Positions 25,836-34,786 of a stretch of DNA of 64,000 bases are shown here, one piece after another. The first letter of the stretch is position 1. Each line of letters opens with the position of its first letter. Position numbers and translations under genes: made by a program. The notes beneath the pieces are model-generated. The model saw only the letters and a list, made by a program, of their open reading frames with translations, had not been told where the DNA came from and searched no databases. Origin of the DNA: Desulfovibrio sp. (GTDB taxonomy: Bacteria; Desulfobacterota; Desulfovibrionia; Desulfovibrionales; Desulfovibrionaceae); the NCBI GenBank assembly GCA_030145055.1, contig JAQYWK010000003.1:248001-312000 (forward strand). The letters are read 5' to 3'.

Positions 25836-27239
25836 CTAGCTATTTCTACGGGCTATTTCTTTAGCAGGAATAATCCCTGTGGCGGAAGCGGATACAATAT
25901 TACCAGCAACACCAGGGCCGTCACCGGCTACAAATAGGCCTTCGAAAGCAGTTTCAAGCTGAGGACTTGTTTCTACCTGAGTTGAGAAAAACTTAATCTC
26001 AGGAGCGTAGAGTAAGGTTTCTTCGTTAGCCACGCCCGGAATAACTTCATTCAGTTTTTCCAGCCCTTCAATAAGGTTTCTAACAATACGCTCAGGAAGA
26101 GCCATTGCGATATCACCGCAAGTGACATTCTTCATGGTAGGCTCAATGAAACTGTTGCGAACGCGGTTCCAAGTGGAACGACGCCCTCTTTTCAAGTCTC
26201 CGAAACGCTGCAAGATCGGCTTACCGCCACCAATGATAGTAGCAAGTTTACCAATAGATTCTCCATACGCATGGTTATCTGTAACAGGCTCTTCAAGCAC
26301 TACTTTTGAAAGAAATGCGAAGTTAGTGTTTTCAGATTTTTTACCCATGTATGCATGACCATTAACGCAAACGAAATCCTGATAATTCTCCAGAGCAATA
26401 AAACCGCCCTGATTTGTGCAGAATGTGCGAACCTGATCATCATAGGTATTGGTGCGGATAAAGAATGTCGGATCGTAAATAACTTCGCAAAGATCGCGCA
26501 TAATATCTGCGGGAACTTCAACACGAACTCCAACTTCAATACCACGCTGAGTGATAGCTAGATCATGCCTTTTAGCAAGCGACCCCATCCACTCAGACCC
26601 AACTCTTCCCGGAGCAAGAATTACATTCTTAGCGCGGTATTCACCACGATTTGTAATAACACCGGCAAGAGCACCGTCTTCAATCAAAATATCTTTAACA
26701 TCTTCGGAAGTATGGAAAGTAACTCCACACCCTTTCACATATTCAGCCATTGCCGCAATGTGATTTGGAAGGTTGTCACTTCCTAGATGCTTTTGCTTAA
26801 TCAAAAGTAAATCAATGCCGTTCTTAAGAGCATTTTTACGAATATCTTTGGCTGCTTCCATATCAGTCGGAAATACTTTCCCGTCCATATTGAAACGGTT
26901 AAAAATATCTTCGGTTTCGTCGATAAGATCTTTGGCTTTCTCAACAGACATGAACTGGGTCAAATCTGTTTTACCTAGCTTATGGATGTAGTTAAGTTTT
27001 CCATCGGAAAACAGCCCTGCCCCACCAACACCGGAAAGGATATTACAAGGCTTGCATTTAATGCATTCCTGATCTCCGGTAATAGGACAGTTTCGTTTAA
27101 GCGGTTGTTTACCTTTTTCGATGACGAGAACATCGAGGTCAGTATTTTCTCCAAGGTAGTAAGCAGCGAAAAGCCCTGCCGGACCGCCGCCTACGATGAT
27201 TACATCAAACTCTTTCTTCCCGGTACTATTCGGGCTCAT
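25836..27239 (-). CDS. FAD-dependent dehydrogenase/oxidoreductase (COG2509-like)
   Basis: A 467-residue flavoprotein with the dinucleotide motif DVIIVGGGPAGLFAAYYL at the N-terminus and a C-terminal FAD closure GLFVAGDGPGVAGNIVSA. A characteristic insert CPITGDQECIKCKPC precedes SGVGGAGLFSDGKLN; the four cysteines could bind metal or act in redox. This is a family of uncharacterised dehydrogenases. The ATG at 27239 with GGAGA directly upstream is the start; the TTG four codons earlier falls in that SD. It is monocistronic. Confidence 0.85.
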   Translation of the reverse strand: MSPNSTGKKEFDVIIVGGGPAGLFAAYYLGENTDLDVLVIEKGKQPLKRNCPITGDQECIKCKPCNILSGVGGAGLFSDGKLNYIHKLGKTDLTQFMSVEKAKDLIDETEDIFNRFNMDGKVFPTDMEAAKDIRKNALKNGIDLLLIKQKHLGSDNLPNHIAAMAEYVKGCGVTFHTSEDVKDILIEDGALAGVITNRGEYRAKNVILAPGRVGSEWMGSLAKRHDLAITQRGIEVGVRVEVPADIMRDLCEVIYDPTFFIRTNTYDDQVRTFCTNQGGFIALENYQDFVCVNGHAYMGKKSENTNFAFLSKVVLEEPVTDNHAYGESIGKLATIIGGGKPILQRFGDLKRGRRSTWNRVRNSFIEPTMKNVTCGDIAMALPERIVRNLIEGLEKLNEVIPGVANEETLLYAPEIKFFSTQVETSPQLETAFEGLFVAGDGPGVAGNIVSASATGIIPAKEIARRNS

Positions 27240-27410
27240 AATATTCTCCAATTAGGTCTTTTTTTCTGCACTGACGGTTGCCGCGCGAAATTCCCAATAT
27301 ACGTTAATATTCAACAAATCTCAACATTGCAATCTTTTTTTATATTTTCCATAAATACTCCTTTCAGAGCTTTTAAAAACGATTTAGTATATTTTTTAAT
27401 TAATTCGGTT

Positions 27411-27439
27411 TTGACACTTGACCCCACGGCGTTACTTTC
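27411..27439 (+). promoter_or_regulatory. possible promoter of the Rrf2 regulator gene
   Basis: TTGACA at 27411-27416 followed after 16 bases by TACTTT (27433-27438), a weak -10. Transcription would start about 30 bases before the ATG at 27474, which has AAGGA upstream. Confidence 0.35.
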
Positions 27440-27473
27440 CTAATGCTGACAAAAAAACCACAAGGAATCCGCC

Positions 27474-27908
27474 ATGAGACTGACCACAAGAAGCCGATAC
27501 GGAACAAGAATGATGCTAGACATTGCCATGCACTGCGGAGATGGACCTGTTCGTATCAGCGATATTGCTAAGCGCCAGGGATTATCCACAAAATATCTCG
27601 AGAAGCTAATTCGGGAACTCAAAAAGGCTGGATTCATTTCAAGTAAGCGCGGCCCCGGCGGAGGACACACCTTAGCTATACCCCCGAGAGATATTTCGGT
27701 CGGAGGCATAGTCAGATCCCTTGAAGGCGATATCGGACTTGTAGAATGTCTAGATAATGACACGCTCTGTCAGCGCATAGATGACTGCCCGACTCGTGAA
27801 GTATGGGTTAAAGCAAGTAATGCAATGTACGCGGCCCTCGATGAAATAAGCATTGCCGATATGCTCAAAGAAGGCTCTTTCTGCGTCAGAACAAACCCAT
27901 TTAAATAA
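27474..27908 (+). CDS. Rrf2-family transcriptional regulator with three-cysteine motif
   Basis: A 144-residue winged-helix regulator: MRLTTRSRYGTRMMLDIA, the HTH ISDIAKRQGLSTKYLEKLI and the wing GPGGGHTLA are classic Rrf2/IscR. Three cysteines, C92-X6-C99-X5-C105, match the IscR/NsrR cluster-ligand layout (one extra residue in the first gap), so a [2Fe-2S] or [4Fe-4S] sensor, or a thiol sensor, is likely. The next gene encodes a periplasmic rhodanese-like protein and two palindromes lie between, suggesting control of sulfur or redox functions. Confidence 0.9.
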   Translation: MRLTTRSRYGTRMMLDIAMHCGDGPVRISDIAKRQGLSTKYLEKLIRELKKAGFISSKRGPGGGHTLAIPPRDISVGGIVRSLEGDIGLVECLDNDTLCQRIDDCPTREVWVKASNAMYAALDEISIADMLKEGSFCVRTNPFK

Positions 27909-27977
27909 CCCCCGCTATTCATATTATTCACGAAATGAGTGCATTCAATTATGCTCTCGGCTTTAACGTGGGCAAGA

Positions 27978-28012
27978 GTTATGAACAATCTTTTCCACAG
28001 AATGTTCATAAC
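27978..28012. promoter_or_regulatory. long inverted repeat between Rrf2 and rhodanese genes
   Basis: GTTATGAACA (27978-27987) and TGTTCATAAC (28003-28012) are perfect 10-base inverted repeats separated by 15 bases. No T-run follows. It may be an operator, or a stabilising 3' hairpin of the regulator mRNA. Confidence 0.5.
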
Positions 28013-28099
28013 TACATCTAATTTGAAAGGATTACCCGCCTCCGAGCCTCTATATCTTTCGATCTATAGAAACACCTGATCAATACCCACTGATGTTAT

Positions 28100-28114
28100 C
28101 AATATTAAATATTG
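28100..28114. promoter_or_regulatory. CAATATT-A-AATATTG palindrome upstream of the rhodanese gene
   Basis: A perfect 7+1+7 palindrome 65 bases before the rhodanese start, in an AT-rich promoter-like stretch. Position and symmetry fit a dimeric repressor such as the adjacent Rrf2 protein; this is unproven. Confidence 0.4.
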
Positions 28115-28178
28115 GACCTTTCACGTCTGGAATTCTATAAATGCGCTTCAATTCCCCATAATTTTAAAGGAGAATATT

Positions 28179-28613
28179 ATGTTTGCGCCCAAAAAAATCT
28201 TAAGTGTTTGTTCAGCTATTCTTATGACCCTCATCTTGGCTAGCTCTGCTTTTGCCATGAAAGATGAATATAATTACATGAATGCCGAGTCCTTACAAAA
28301 AGCATTAGATCAAAATGCTGCGATCACTATCGTAGACATTCAAGTTGCTGATGAGTTCAAAGATCACCACATCAAAAACGCCATTGCTACTTACGCTTAC
28401 CCGGTAAAATCAGCGGACGACAAAGCTAAACTAACCGACTCCCTTTCCCAGATCAAAAACAACGACCAGCCTGTTGTTGTAATCTGTCCACGAGGTAAAG
28501 GCGGAGCGGAACGTACCATTAACTACTTGGCGTCCAATGGAATTCCATCTTACCGTTTGTTTGTTCTTACTAATGGTCAGGACGGCTGGCCTTATGCGGT
28601 TGAATCGAAATAA
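28179..28613 (+). CDS. periplasmic rhodanese-like domain protein
   Basis: A 144-residue protein with a signal peptide ending near SSAFA. The mature part is a single rhodanese domain: MNAESLQKAL, ITIVDIQVADEFKDHHIKNA and the active loop VVICPRGKGGAERT with Cys103. Such proteins move sulfane sulfur between thiols and acceptors. AAAGGAG precedes the ATG. It is followed by a strong terminator. Pairing with an Rrf2-type regulator hints at sulfur-species handling in the periplasm. Confidence 0.88.
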   Translation: MFAPKKILSVCSAILMTLILASSAFAMKDEYNYMNAESLQKALDQNAAITIVDIQVADEFKDHHIKNAIATYAYPVKSADDKAKLTDSLSQIKNNDQPVVVICPRGKGGAERTINYLASNGIPSYRLFVLTNGQDGWPYAVESK

Positions 28614-28634
28614 TTTTTAAATTTTATAAACATG

Positions 28635-28670
28635 AAAAGGGTCGGCAGAATTATCTGCCGACCCTTTTTT
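28635..28670 (+). terminator. intrinsic terminator of the rhodanese gene
   Basis: A perfect 15-bp stem (28635-28649 with 28654-28668) around ATTA with a T-run. Confidence 0.95.
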
Positions 28671-28732
28671 ATTACCTTTAATCTAAACAACAATACTTGC
28701 TAATTCCTTCTTAATTCATCTAAACTTTCAAA

Positions 28733-29200
28733 ATGACATATAAATTAATTATACTAAGCGTTTTAATTTTGCTGGCGACGCTTTTTATTTCAGCGTGCTC
28801 AACGAGTAAGCCTAATAATCTTGGTATTAAGAACGGTAAATTTGCTGCATGCCCTAAAAGCCCAAACTGTGTTTCGTCACAGGCTATTGACGAGAAGCAT
28901 AAAGTCTTTCCTTTAAGCGCGCACGGCGACATCGAAAATGTGATGATAAAACTTGCGGAAAGCATCGAGCAGATGAACGGAGCAAAAGTGGTGGAACGAG
29001 AAGGCCCCTACCTTCATGCAGAATTCACCAGCAGTATAATGAAGTTTGTCGATGATCTGGAATGTTTTTACGAAGAAGATAAAAGCGAGATTCAAGTTCG
29101 ATCAGCATCGCGGATCGGTTACTCTGACTTTTCAGCCAACAAGAATAGAATTGAAAAGCTACGCAAAAAGTTCGCCGCCATAGCTCGAACAATTAAGTAA
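28733..29200 (+). CDS. DUF1499 family lipoprotein
   Basis: A 155-residue lipoprotein with lipobox ISAC and Cys22. It has the DUF1499 signature CPKSPNCVSS near residues 40-49 and the C-terminal RSASRIGYSDFSANKNRIEKLR. The two cysteines of the CPxSPNC motif probably form a disulfide outside the cytoplasm. Function of the family is unknown. No SD is obvious; the ATG at 28733 fits the signal peptide. Confidence 0.88.
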   Translation: MTYKLIILSVLILLATLFISACSTSKPNNLGIKNGKFAACPKSPNCVSSQAIDEKHKVFPLSAHGDIENVMIKLAESIEQMNGAKVVEREGPYLHAEFTSSIMKFVDDLECFYEEDKSEIQVRSASRIGYSDFSANKNRIEKLRKKFAAIARTIK

Positions 29201-29212
29201 GCAACGGCGGCT

Positions 29213-29251
29213 GGGGTGCGGGGGCAGTGGAGCCCTCGCCCCGCTGTCCCC
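29213..29251. repeat. GC-rich palindrome between convergent genes
   Basis: GCGGGGGC (29218-29225) pairs with GCCCCGC (29238-29244) with one bulge, extended by GGGG/CCCC outside. It stands out sharply from the AT-rich surroundings and has no T-run. It may be a Rho-independent stop lacking U-tract or a copy of a dispersed intergenic palindrome. Confidence 0.5.
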
Positions 29252-29274
29252 TGTATTTATAATGTAAGTACGAT

Positions 29275-30042
29275 TTATTTTTTTTCAATACTTGCAAAGG
29301 CACAATGATTGTGAATTGACTCAAAACTTTCCACATCTACTTTGTACCATGAAATTTTAGCTTTGTTTTCCAACCCCTTAGCAGCATTTCTCACCACATC
29401 TTCAACAAAGGTAGGATTTGAAAAAGATTTTTCTGTTACGTACTTTTCATCCTCACGCTTAAGAAGAGAATAAACCTGTGATGATCCAGACGACTCTGCA
29501 ATCTCAATCAGATCCTCCAGCCAGACAAACCCCTTCGAGCGGGTCTTTATATGGACAACAGCCCGCTGACTATGCGCCCCTTCATCACTGATAGCTTTTG
29601 AGCAAGGACAAACGGTCATAATAGGAACCTTAACGCCCAACGTAAATTCCAACTGCCCACCAACAAGCTCGCCTTCCACAGAACAATCATAGCTCATAAA
29701 ACCTTTACGTCCGCTCACAGGCGAGGTTTTCTTCAGACAAAAGGGAAAACACAACTTAGCATGTGCACTTCTAGCTTCAAGTCTTCTCAGTATATCATTT
29801 AACAAATTGAAGAAGCTCTTATAATCCAATTCTTCGGTCCAGTCTTCAAGAGCCTCAATAAACCGGCTCATATGTGTACCTTTAAAATGAGCTGGCAAGT
29901 CTACAGAAAGAGCCACCTTAGCCATGGTATGCTGACACTCAGAAGCACGGTCGCGCACAACAAGAGGGAGAGTGAGATCGCGCACCCCTACCCGGTCTAT
30001 GGCCATAGCTACTTGAGATGGACTGTTTTGAACGTCTTCCAT
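29275..30042 (-). CDS. folE2: GTP cyclohydrolase FolE2 (type IB)
   Basis: A 255-residue enzyme converting GTP to dihydroneopterin triphosphate, the first step to folate, and to queuosine-type products in many bacteria. Family marks are [11 protein letters not shown] near residue 22, GTHMSRF, the metal/active-site region [22 protein letters not shown] and NHCAFASIE at the end. It starts with ATG at 30042 behind TTGGAG. It lies 47 bases after nikR on the same strand and may share its transcript. Confidence 0.94.
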   Translation of the reverse strand: MEDVQNSPSQVAMAIDRVGVRDLTLPLVVRDRASECQHTMAKVALSVDLPAHFKGTHMSRFIEALEDWTEELDYKSFFNLLNDILRRLEARSAHAKLCFPFCLKKTSPVSGRKGFMSYDCSVEGELVGGQLEFTLGVKVPIMTVCPCSKAISDEGAHSQRAVVHIKTRSKGFVWLEDLIEIAESSGSSQVYSLLKREDEKYVTEKSFSNPTFVEDVVRNAAKGLENKAKISWYKVDVESFESIHNHCAFASIEKK

Positions 30043-30089
30043 TATACTCCAACGACATCACGTTGATGCCTTATATCTTATAGTACCCG

Positions 30090-30509
30090 TTAAACGAGAG
30101 TCTCACCTGTTGTGGTTAGCCCGAGTTTGCCGTGCTTAACCCCTTTGGTGGAAATAAGTCTATGTGCCAATTCTTTAATTTCTTTCCCGTCACCTTTAAG
30201 AACGAGAACTTCCAGACAATTGTCGTGGTCCAGATGCACATGCAGAGTAGACATTATGAGATCATGACTGTCGTGCTGTAGCTCTGTCAGTCTCTGAGAA
30301 AGCCCGCTTTGATGATGATCATAAACGAGTGAAAGAGTTCCGGCCATTTCGCCATCAGTCTCATCCCATTCCTTTTCTACCAGCATATTACGAATCAAAT
30401 CTCTGATTGCCTCAGAGCGGGTCTGATAACTTTTTTCATCGCAAAGCTTATCGAATTTTTCCAAAAGATCTGAATCCAGAGACACTCCGAAGCGTATAGT
30501 TTTACCCAT
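30090..30509 (-). CDS. nikR: nickel-responsive regulator NikR
   Basis: A 139-residue ribbon-helix-helix/ACT-domain repressor. The N-terminal RHH reads [18 protein letters not shown]. High-affinity nickel ligands are conserved as His79, His90, His92 and Cys98 (HVHLDHDNC), equivalent to H76, H87, H89 and C95 of the E. coli protein. It follows the methyltransferase gene by 14 bases with GGAGG before its ATG. No nickel transporter or hydrogenase gene is adjacent, unless the ABC importer at 6-11.6 kb takes nickel. Confidence 0.95.
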   Translation of the reverse strand: MGKTIRFGVSLDSDLLEKFDKLCDEKSYQTRSEAIRDLIRNMLVEKEWDETDGEMAGTLSLVYDHHQSGLSQRLTELQHDSHDLIMSTLHVHLDHDNCLEVLVLKGDGKEIKELAHRLISTKGVKHGKLGLTTTGETLV

Positions 30510-30523
30510 TTCAAACCTCCGTA

Positions 30524-31195
30524 TTAATTCTTAAATATCCCCGGTACAACTTCGCGGATATTAACTGTCATTTCAGCGTTGCAACAGGCGGCCTTTTCGG
30601 TAAGCGGCAAAGATGTTTTCCAGCCCAGACTGTCTAACTTCTCCCACACAGGGGTAGAAATATCCCGGACGGGCTCTGCCATCCAAATAGTTCCTTCCGG
30701 CTTTAATACCTCCCGGAATAACTTCTCTAAGGGATCAAAAAATCTTTTCTCATAAAGAACATCTCCGCCCCAGATATAATCGAAGGAGCCTTCAGAAAGG
30801 GCATGATCCCTCCAATCCATCTGGAGCCAAAGAGGCTGTGTAGTATTATTTAGTTCGGCATTATTTCTAGCAAAATACAGTGGAGGAAATTCATAATCAA
30901 AAGCGACAACATCCGCACCCAGCGAAGCTCCGATAACAGCGGTTAATCCCAGTCCGCACCCGAGATCAAGGCACTTCTTACCCTTGATTAATTCTCGGTT
31001 CCGATGAAGCCATTCGCCAAGCAATACACTCGCAGGCCAAAGCTCTGCCCAGTATGGCAGACGCTCGTCATCACCAAAGTCATCTTCACCGATAGAGTTC
31101 CACAAACTTTCCAGATCGGCACTACGCTCGATTTTCCACTCGCGCCCGGCAGTATTAACTGCAATTATTTCTCTATCGCCTGAAACCCAATCCAT
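30524..31195 (-). CDS. class I SAM-dependent methyltransferase, METTL20/protein-lysine type
   Basis: A 223-residue seven-beta-strand methyltransferase. The SAM motif is [20 protein letters not shown] followed by the acidic VVAFDYE. The post-II segment is [11 protein letters not shown], whose D-x-x-Y (DVLY) motif marks the METTL/FAM86 group of protein methyltransferases, including the bacterial ETF-beta lysine methyltransferase. [18 protein letters not shown] near residue 45 is also typical. The target is not shown; a protein lysine is the best guess. It heads the minus-strand run with nikR and folE2. Confidence 0.82.
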   Translation of the reverse strand: MDWVSGDREIIAVNTAGREWKIERSADLESLWNSIGEDDFGDDERLPYWAELWPASVLLGEWLHRNRELIKGKKCLDLGCGLGLTAVIGASLGADVVAFDYEFPPLYFARNNAELNNTTQPLWLQMDWRDHALSEGSFDYIWGGDVLYEKRFFDPLEKLFREVLKPEGTIWMAEPVRDISTPVWEKLDSLGWKTSLPLTEKAACCNAEMTVNIREVVPGIFKN

Positions 31196-31540
31196 TTAGG
31201 GCTACTCCTGAAAAATATAGCTTACTTATTTCGTTGACATATTATATGTAGGGGACATCACAAATTGTTTGACAAATTCTTAGCAAAGCAAAGAACGTGC
31301 TAACTTCTTTTGCGTATGCTTTTCTTCGCCAAAACACAATAGAGAGTAACACGAATCACACGGTTTCTGTTTTTAGTAAACATTCAAGTTTTTTGTTATC
31401 TAGCAATTTAATAGTAAAATTTTCTTATTTAACTCCATAAGTAAGGCTTTTATTTCTTAAGTATGAATGCTATCAGGAAAACGTCTTCGTAAGAGGACTC
31501 TTAAATAACTTAATCAAGTGCACCCAATAGAGGAGGCTTT
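31196..31540. other. divergent promoter region of methyltransferase and gcv operons
   Basis: 345 AT-rich bases without a gene. It holds two TTGACA hexamers (near 31234 and 31270), the palindrome ACATATTATATGT next to the first, and long A/T runs. An AGAGGAGG ribosome site precedes gcvH. The conserved glycine-riboswitch core is not present. Confidence 0.5.
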
Positions 31541-31921
31541 ATGATCCCTCAGGAACTTCTTTACGCCAAATCTCACGAATGGCTCAAAGTTGAAGGCGAA
31601 AACGGAACTATCGGAATTACCCATTTCGCTCAAGAACAGCTTGGCGATCTTACTTTCATCGAACTTCCAAGCGTGGGCGATGTTTTAGAAGCCGGCGACG
31701 AATTCGGTTCAATCGAATCAGTAAAAGCAGCCAGCGAAGTTTACATGCCTGTTGCTTGTGAGGTCACTGAAGTGAATGAATCCCTCGAAGACGCTCCTGA
31801 AAAAGCCAACGATGATCCTTACGGAGAAGGTTGGCTGATCAAAGTTAAAATCACCGGCCCCACCGACGATCTTCTTGATGCCGCAGCTTATCAAGCCGTA
31901 ACAGAAGAAGACGCTCACTAA
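31541..31921 (+). CDS. gcvH: glycine cleavage system H protein
   Basis: A 126-residue lipoyl carrier that shuttles the aminomethyl group between the P, T and L proteins. It starts with [12 protein letters not shown] and carries the lipoylation lysine, Lys62, in [13 protein letters not shown]. The [10 protein letters not shown] motif follows. It is first in the gcvH-gcvPA-gcvPB-lpd run, behind AGAGGAGG, and is followed by a terminator-like hairpin. Confidence 0.96.
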   Translation: MIPQELLYAKSHEWLKVEGENGTIGITHFAQEQLGDLTFIELPSVGDVLEAGDEFGSIESVKAASEVYMPVACEVTEVNESLEDAPEKANDDPYGEGWLIKVKITGPTDDLLDAAAYQAVTEEDAH

Positions 31922-31955
31922 TCAGGGCGCATCCACTAAATATAATATTCACCAT

Positions 31956-31997
31956 CTTACCCGCAAACCGTATTCGGTTGCGGGTAAGTATTTTTTT
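31956..31997 (+). terminator. terminator-like hairpin between gcvH and gcvPA
   Basis: CTTACCCGCAAACC (31956-31969) pairs with GGTTGCGGGTAAG (31976-31988) with one bulged A, followed by TATTTTTTT. AGGAGG for gcvPA begins right after. It probably causes partial termination so that gcvH is made in excess, or serves as an attenuator. Confidence 0.8.
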
Positions 31998-32009
31998 CAG
32001 GAGGACGAA

Positions 32010-33341
32010 ATGCCTTACGTACCTCATTCCCCGGAAGAAACTCGGGAAATGCTTGAAGTTATCGGCGTAAACTCCGTGGACGACCTGTTCGCTGAAATTC
32101 CAATAGAACTTAGACCCAAAAGCTTTAACCTTCCCAAAGGTATGAGCGAAATGGCAGTTCTTGAAAAAATGGAAAAAATAGCAGCCAGAAACACCACAAA
32201 CCTTACCAGCTTCCTCGGAGCTGGATTTTACGACCACTTCATTCCCACTGCAGTCGACGCACTAATTTCCAGAAGCGAATTTTACACAGCCTACACACCA
32301 TATCAGCCCGAAGCGTCCCAAGGGACTTTGCAGGCTATCTTCGAATATCAGACTGCAATGGCGAGACTTTTAGATCTTCCATACGCCAATGCATCCGTTT
32401 ACGACGGTGGAACAGCTCTGTACGAAGCCACCCTGATGGCAGTACGCAAAACCAAACGCCGTAAAATTATCGTGAGTGAAGCACTCAACCCGATCTACAG
32501 GGTCATGCTCGACTCATACACCACAAATCTGAACCTTGAACTGATAACCGTACCGCACAATCACGGGCGTACAAATATCAAGTCCCTTACAGCAATCATC
32601 GACAAAGATACCGCAGCTGTAATTGTTCAGAACCCGAACTTTTTCGGTTCTGTTAATGACTTCACAGACCTGTTCACAACAGTGCACGAGCACAAAGCGA
32701 TTGCAATCATGTCCACCTATCCGGTCCTTCAGTCTGTACTGAAAACTCCGGGCCAAATGGGAGCGGACATTGCGGTAGCAGAAGGCCAGAGCATCGGCCA
32801 GCCGTTATCTTTCGGTGGCCCATACCTCGGAGTCATGACATGTTCTAAAGCCCTCGTTCGTCAGATGCCGGGCCGTATGGCCGGACGCACTGAAGACGGC
32901 GAAGGTAAAACTGGCTACGTGCTGACCCTTCAAGCTCGCGAGCAGCACATCAGAAGACAAAAAGCGACCTCCAATATTTGTTCAAATCAGGCTCTTTGTG
33001 CTCTACGTACGCTAATCCATCTTTGCCTCCTTGGTGAGGAAGGAATGCGCCGCACTGCCGGACTTTCAATAGAACGCGCTCACTACGCAGCAGACAGACT
33101 TACCTCAATCGACGGAGTTGAACTGTTTACAAAGGGGCCATTCGGTAATGAGTTTGCCGTCACCCTTCCCGTAAATGCGTTTGAAGTGATTGATAAACTG
33201 ACTGAACGCGGCATCATTCCAGGCTTCCCGCTTGGACGCTACTACGAAGGTCTCGAAAACGGTCTGCTTATAGCCTGCACTGAGAAAACAACGGAAGAAC
33301 AAATCGGCATATTTGCCGAAATCCTGCGGGGGACATTATAA
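32010..33341 (+). CDS. gcvPA: glycine dehydrogenase (decarboxylating) subunit 1
   Basis: A 443-residue N-terminal half of the split P protein. It begins MPYVPHSPEETREMLEVIG and contains FLGAGFYDHFIPTAV, YTPYQPEASQGTLQ and YDGGTALYEA, all standard for GcvPA. The PLP lysine is on the partner subunit. It ends in a one-base overlap (TAATG) with gcvPB. Confidence 0.96.
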   Translation: MPYVPHSPEETREMLEVIGVNSVDDLFAEIPIELRPKSFNLPKGMSEMAVLEKMEKIAARNTTNLTSFLGAGFYDHFIPTAVDALISRSEFYTAYTPYQPEASQGTLQAIFEYQTAMARLLDLPYANASVYDGGTALYEATLMAVRKTKRRKIIVSEALNPIYRVMLDSYTTNLNLELITVPHNHGRTNIKSLTAIIDKDTAAVIVQNPNFFGSVNDFTDLFTTVHEHKAIAIMSTYPVLQSVLKTPGQMGADIAVAEGQSIGQPLSFGGPYLGVMTCSKALVRQMPGRMAGRTEDGEGKTGYVLTLQAREQHIRRQKATSNICSNQALCALRTLIHLCLLGEEGMRRTAGLSIERAHYAADRLTSIDGVELFTKGPFGNEFAVTLPVNAFEVIDKLTERGIIPGFPLGRYYEGLENGLLIACTEKTTEEQIGIFAEILRGTL

Positions 33342-34786
33342 TGAAAACCGTATTTAAAAAATCCGTTCCCGGGCGCGAAGGTGTATGGCCTGAAAAGCCT
33401 AAATCCAAAATTGAAGATTTTATACCGGCAGATATGCTCCGTGAAAGTTCGGGCATGCCGTCCTTATCTGAACTTGACGTGGTTCGCCACTTTACGAAGT
33501 TGTCCATGAAGAACTTCGGGGTAGACTCAAATTTCTATCCTCTCGGTTCTTGTACCATGAAATACAACCCCAAGTTCACAGAACAGGTTGCGGCACTACC
33601 CGGTTTTGCAAGACTGCATCCTGTCATTTCACAGCTTAAAGGAGCTGGACGCCATTGTCAGGGCGCACTCGAAGTTGTCTTTGAAACCGAAAGAATGCTG
33701 AGCGAACTTTGCGGAATGGCAGACTTCACCATGCACCCTATGGCTGGAGCTCACGGAGAACTGACAGGTGTAATGCTCATTGCCGCCTATCATAGAGATA
33801 AAGGTAATAAGAAAACCAAAATTATCTGCCCTGACTCCGCCCATGGAACAAACCCAGCATCAGCCGCTATTGCCGGATATGACGTAGTTTCGGTTGAATC
33901 CCATGACGGCATAATCACCCCTGAAGCACTAGCAGAAGTACTTGATGATGAAGTCGCTGCAGTCATGATGACCTGCCCGAACACACTCGGACTTTTTGAG
34001 ACTCATCTACCAGAAATCGTTAAGATGATTCATGAAAAAGACGCTCTACTTTACTATGATGGCGCAAATATGAACGCTATCATGGGTAAAATGCGCGTAG
34101 GTGATGCAGGATTTGATGTTGTGCATCTCAACTTACACAAAACTCTCGCCACCCCTCACGGTGGAGGCGGCCCTGGTTCCGGACCTGTCGGAGTTTGCGA
34201 AAAGCTGACCCCCTTCCTTCCTATTTCACGCGTTAAAAAGTTGGAAGATGGACAATACTACCTCGACTACGATGCACCGAAATCAATAGGATACGTTGCT
34301 CCTTTTTACGGTAACTTCGGCGTATATCTGAAAGCATATGCTTACATGCTGCGCCTCGGTCGCGAAGGTTTGACCAGAGCTACTGAAAATGCAGTTCTCA
34401 GCGCAAATTACATGCGCAAAAGACTCGAAGACGACTACGAAATTCCTTATAACCGTATCTGCATGCACGAATTTGTAGCATCTGCTGTCAAGCAGGCTAA
34501 AAACGGCGTTCGCGCTCTGGATGTGGCTAAAGCCCTGCTCGATAAAGGGCATCATGCACCAACCATCTATTTTCCACAGATCGTAAAGGAATGTATGATG
34601 TTTGAGCCAACGGAAACTGAAAGCAAAGAGACCTTGGACCAGTTCCTTGATGATATGATCGAAATCGCAAGACTATCTGACTCTGATCCTGATTTTATCA
34701 AAAATGCGCCGACAACACTTTCTGTCAGCAGACTTGATGAAACAAAAGCAGCCCGTGACATGGTGATCACTGATGACATCGAATAA
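33341..34786 (+). CDS. gcvPB: glycine dehydrogenase (decarboxylating) subunit 2
   Basis: A 481-residue C-terminal half of the split P protein, decarboxylating glycine and passing the methylamine to lipoyl-GcvH. NLHKTLATPHGGGGPGSGP carries the PLP lysine; FYPLGSCTMKYNP near the N-terminus and SAHGTNPASA are family motifs. It overlaps gcvPA by one base and lpd by 14 bases. Confidence 0.96.
   Translation: MKTVFKKSVPGREGVWPEKPKSKIEDFIPADMLRESSGMPSLSELDVVRHFTKLSMKNFGVDSNFYPLGSCTMKYNPKFTEQVAALPGFARLHPVISQLKGAGRHCQGALEVVFETERMLSELCGMADFTMHPMAGAHGELTGVMLIAAYHRDKGNKKTKIICPDSAHGTNPASAAIAGYDVVSVESHDGIITPEALAEVLDDEVAAVMMTCPNTLGLFETHLPEIVKMIHEKDALLYYDGANMNAIMGKMRVGDAGFDVVHLNLHKTLATPHGGGGPGSGPVGVCEKLTPFLPISRVKKLEDGQYYLDYDAPKSIGYVAPFYGNFGVYLKAYAYMLRLGREGLTRATENAVLSANYMRKRLEDDYEIPYNRICMHEFVASAVKQAKNGVRALDVAKALLDKGHHAPTIYFPQIVKECMMFEPTETESKETLDQFLDDMIEIARLSDSDPDFIKNAPTTLSVSRLDETKAARDMVITDDIE

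Noticed and set aside
31196-31540. Possible glycine riboswitch upstream of gcvH
   Set aside because: The long AT-rich leader lacks the conserved glycine-aptamer core and tandem arrangement.
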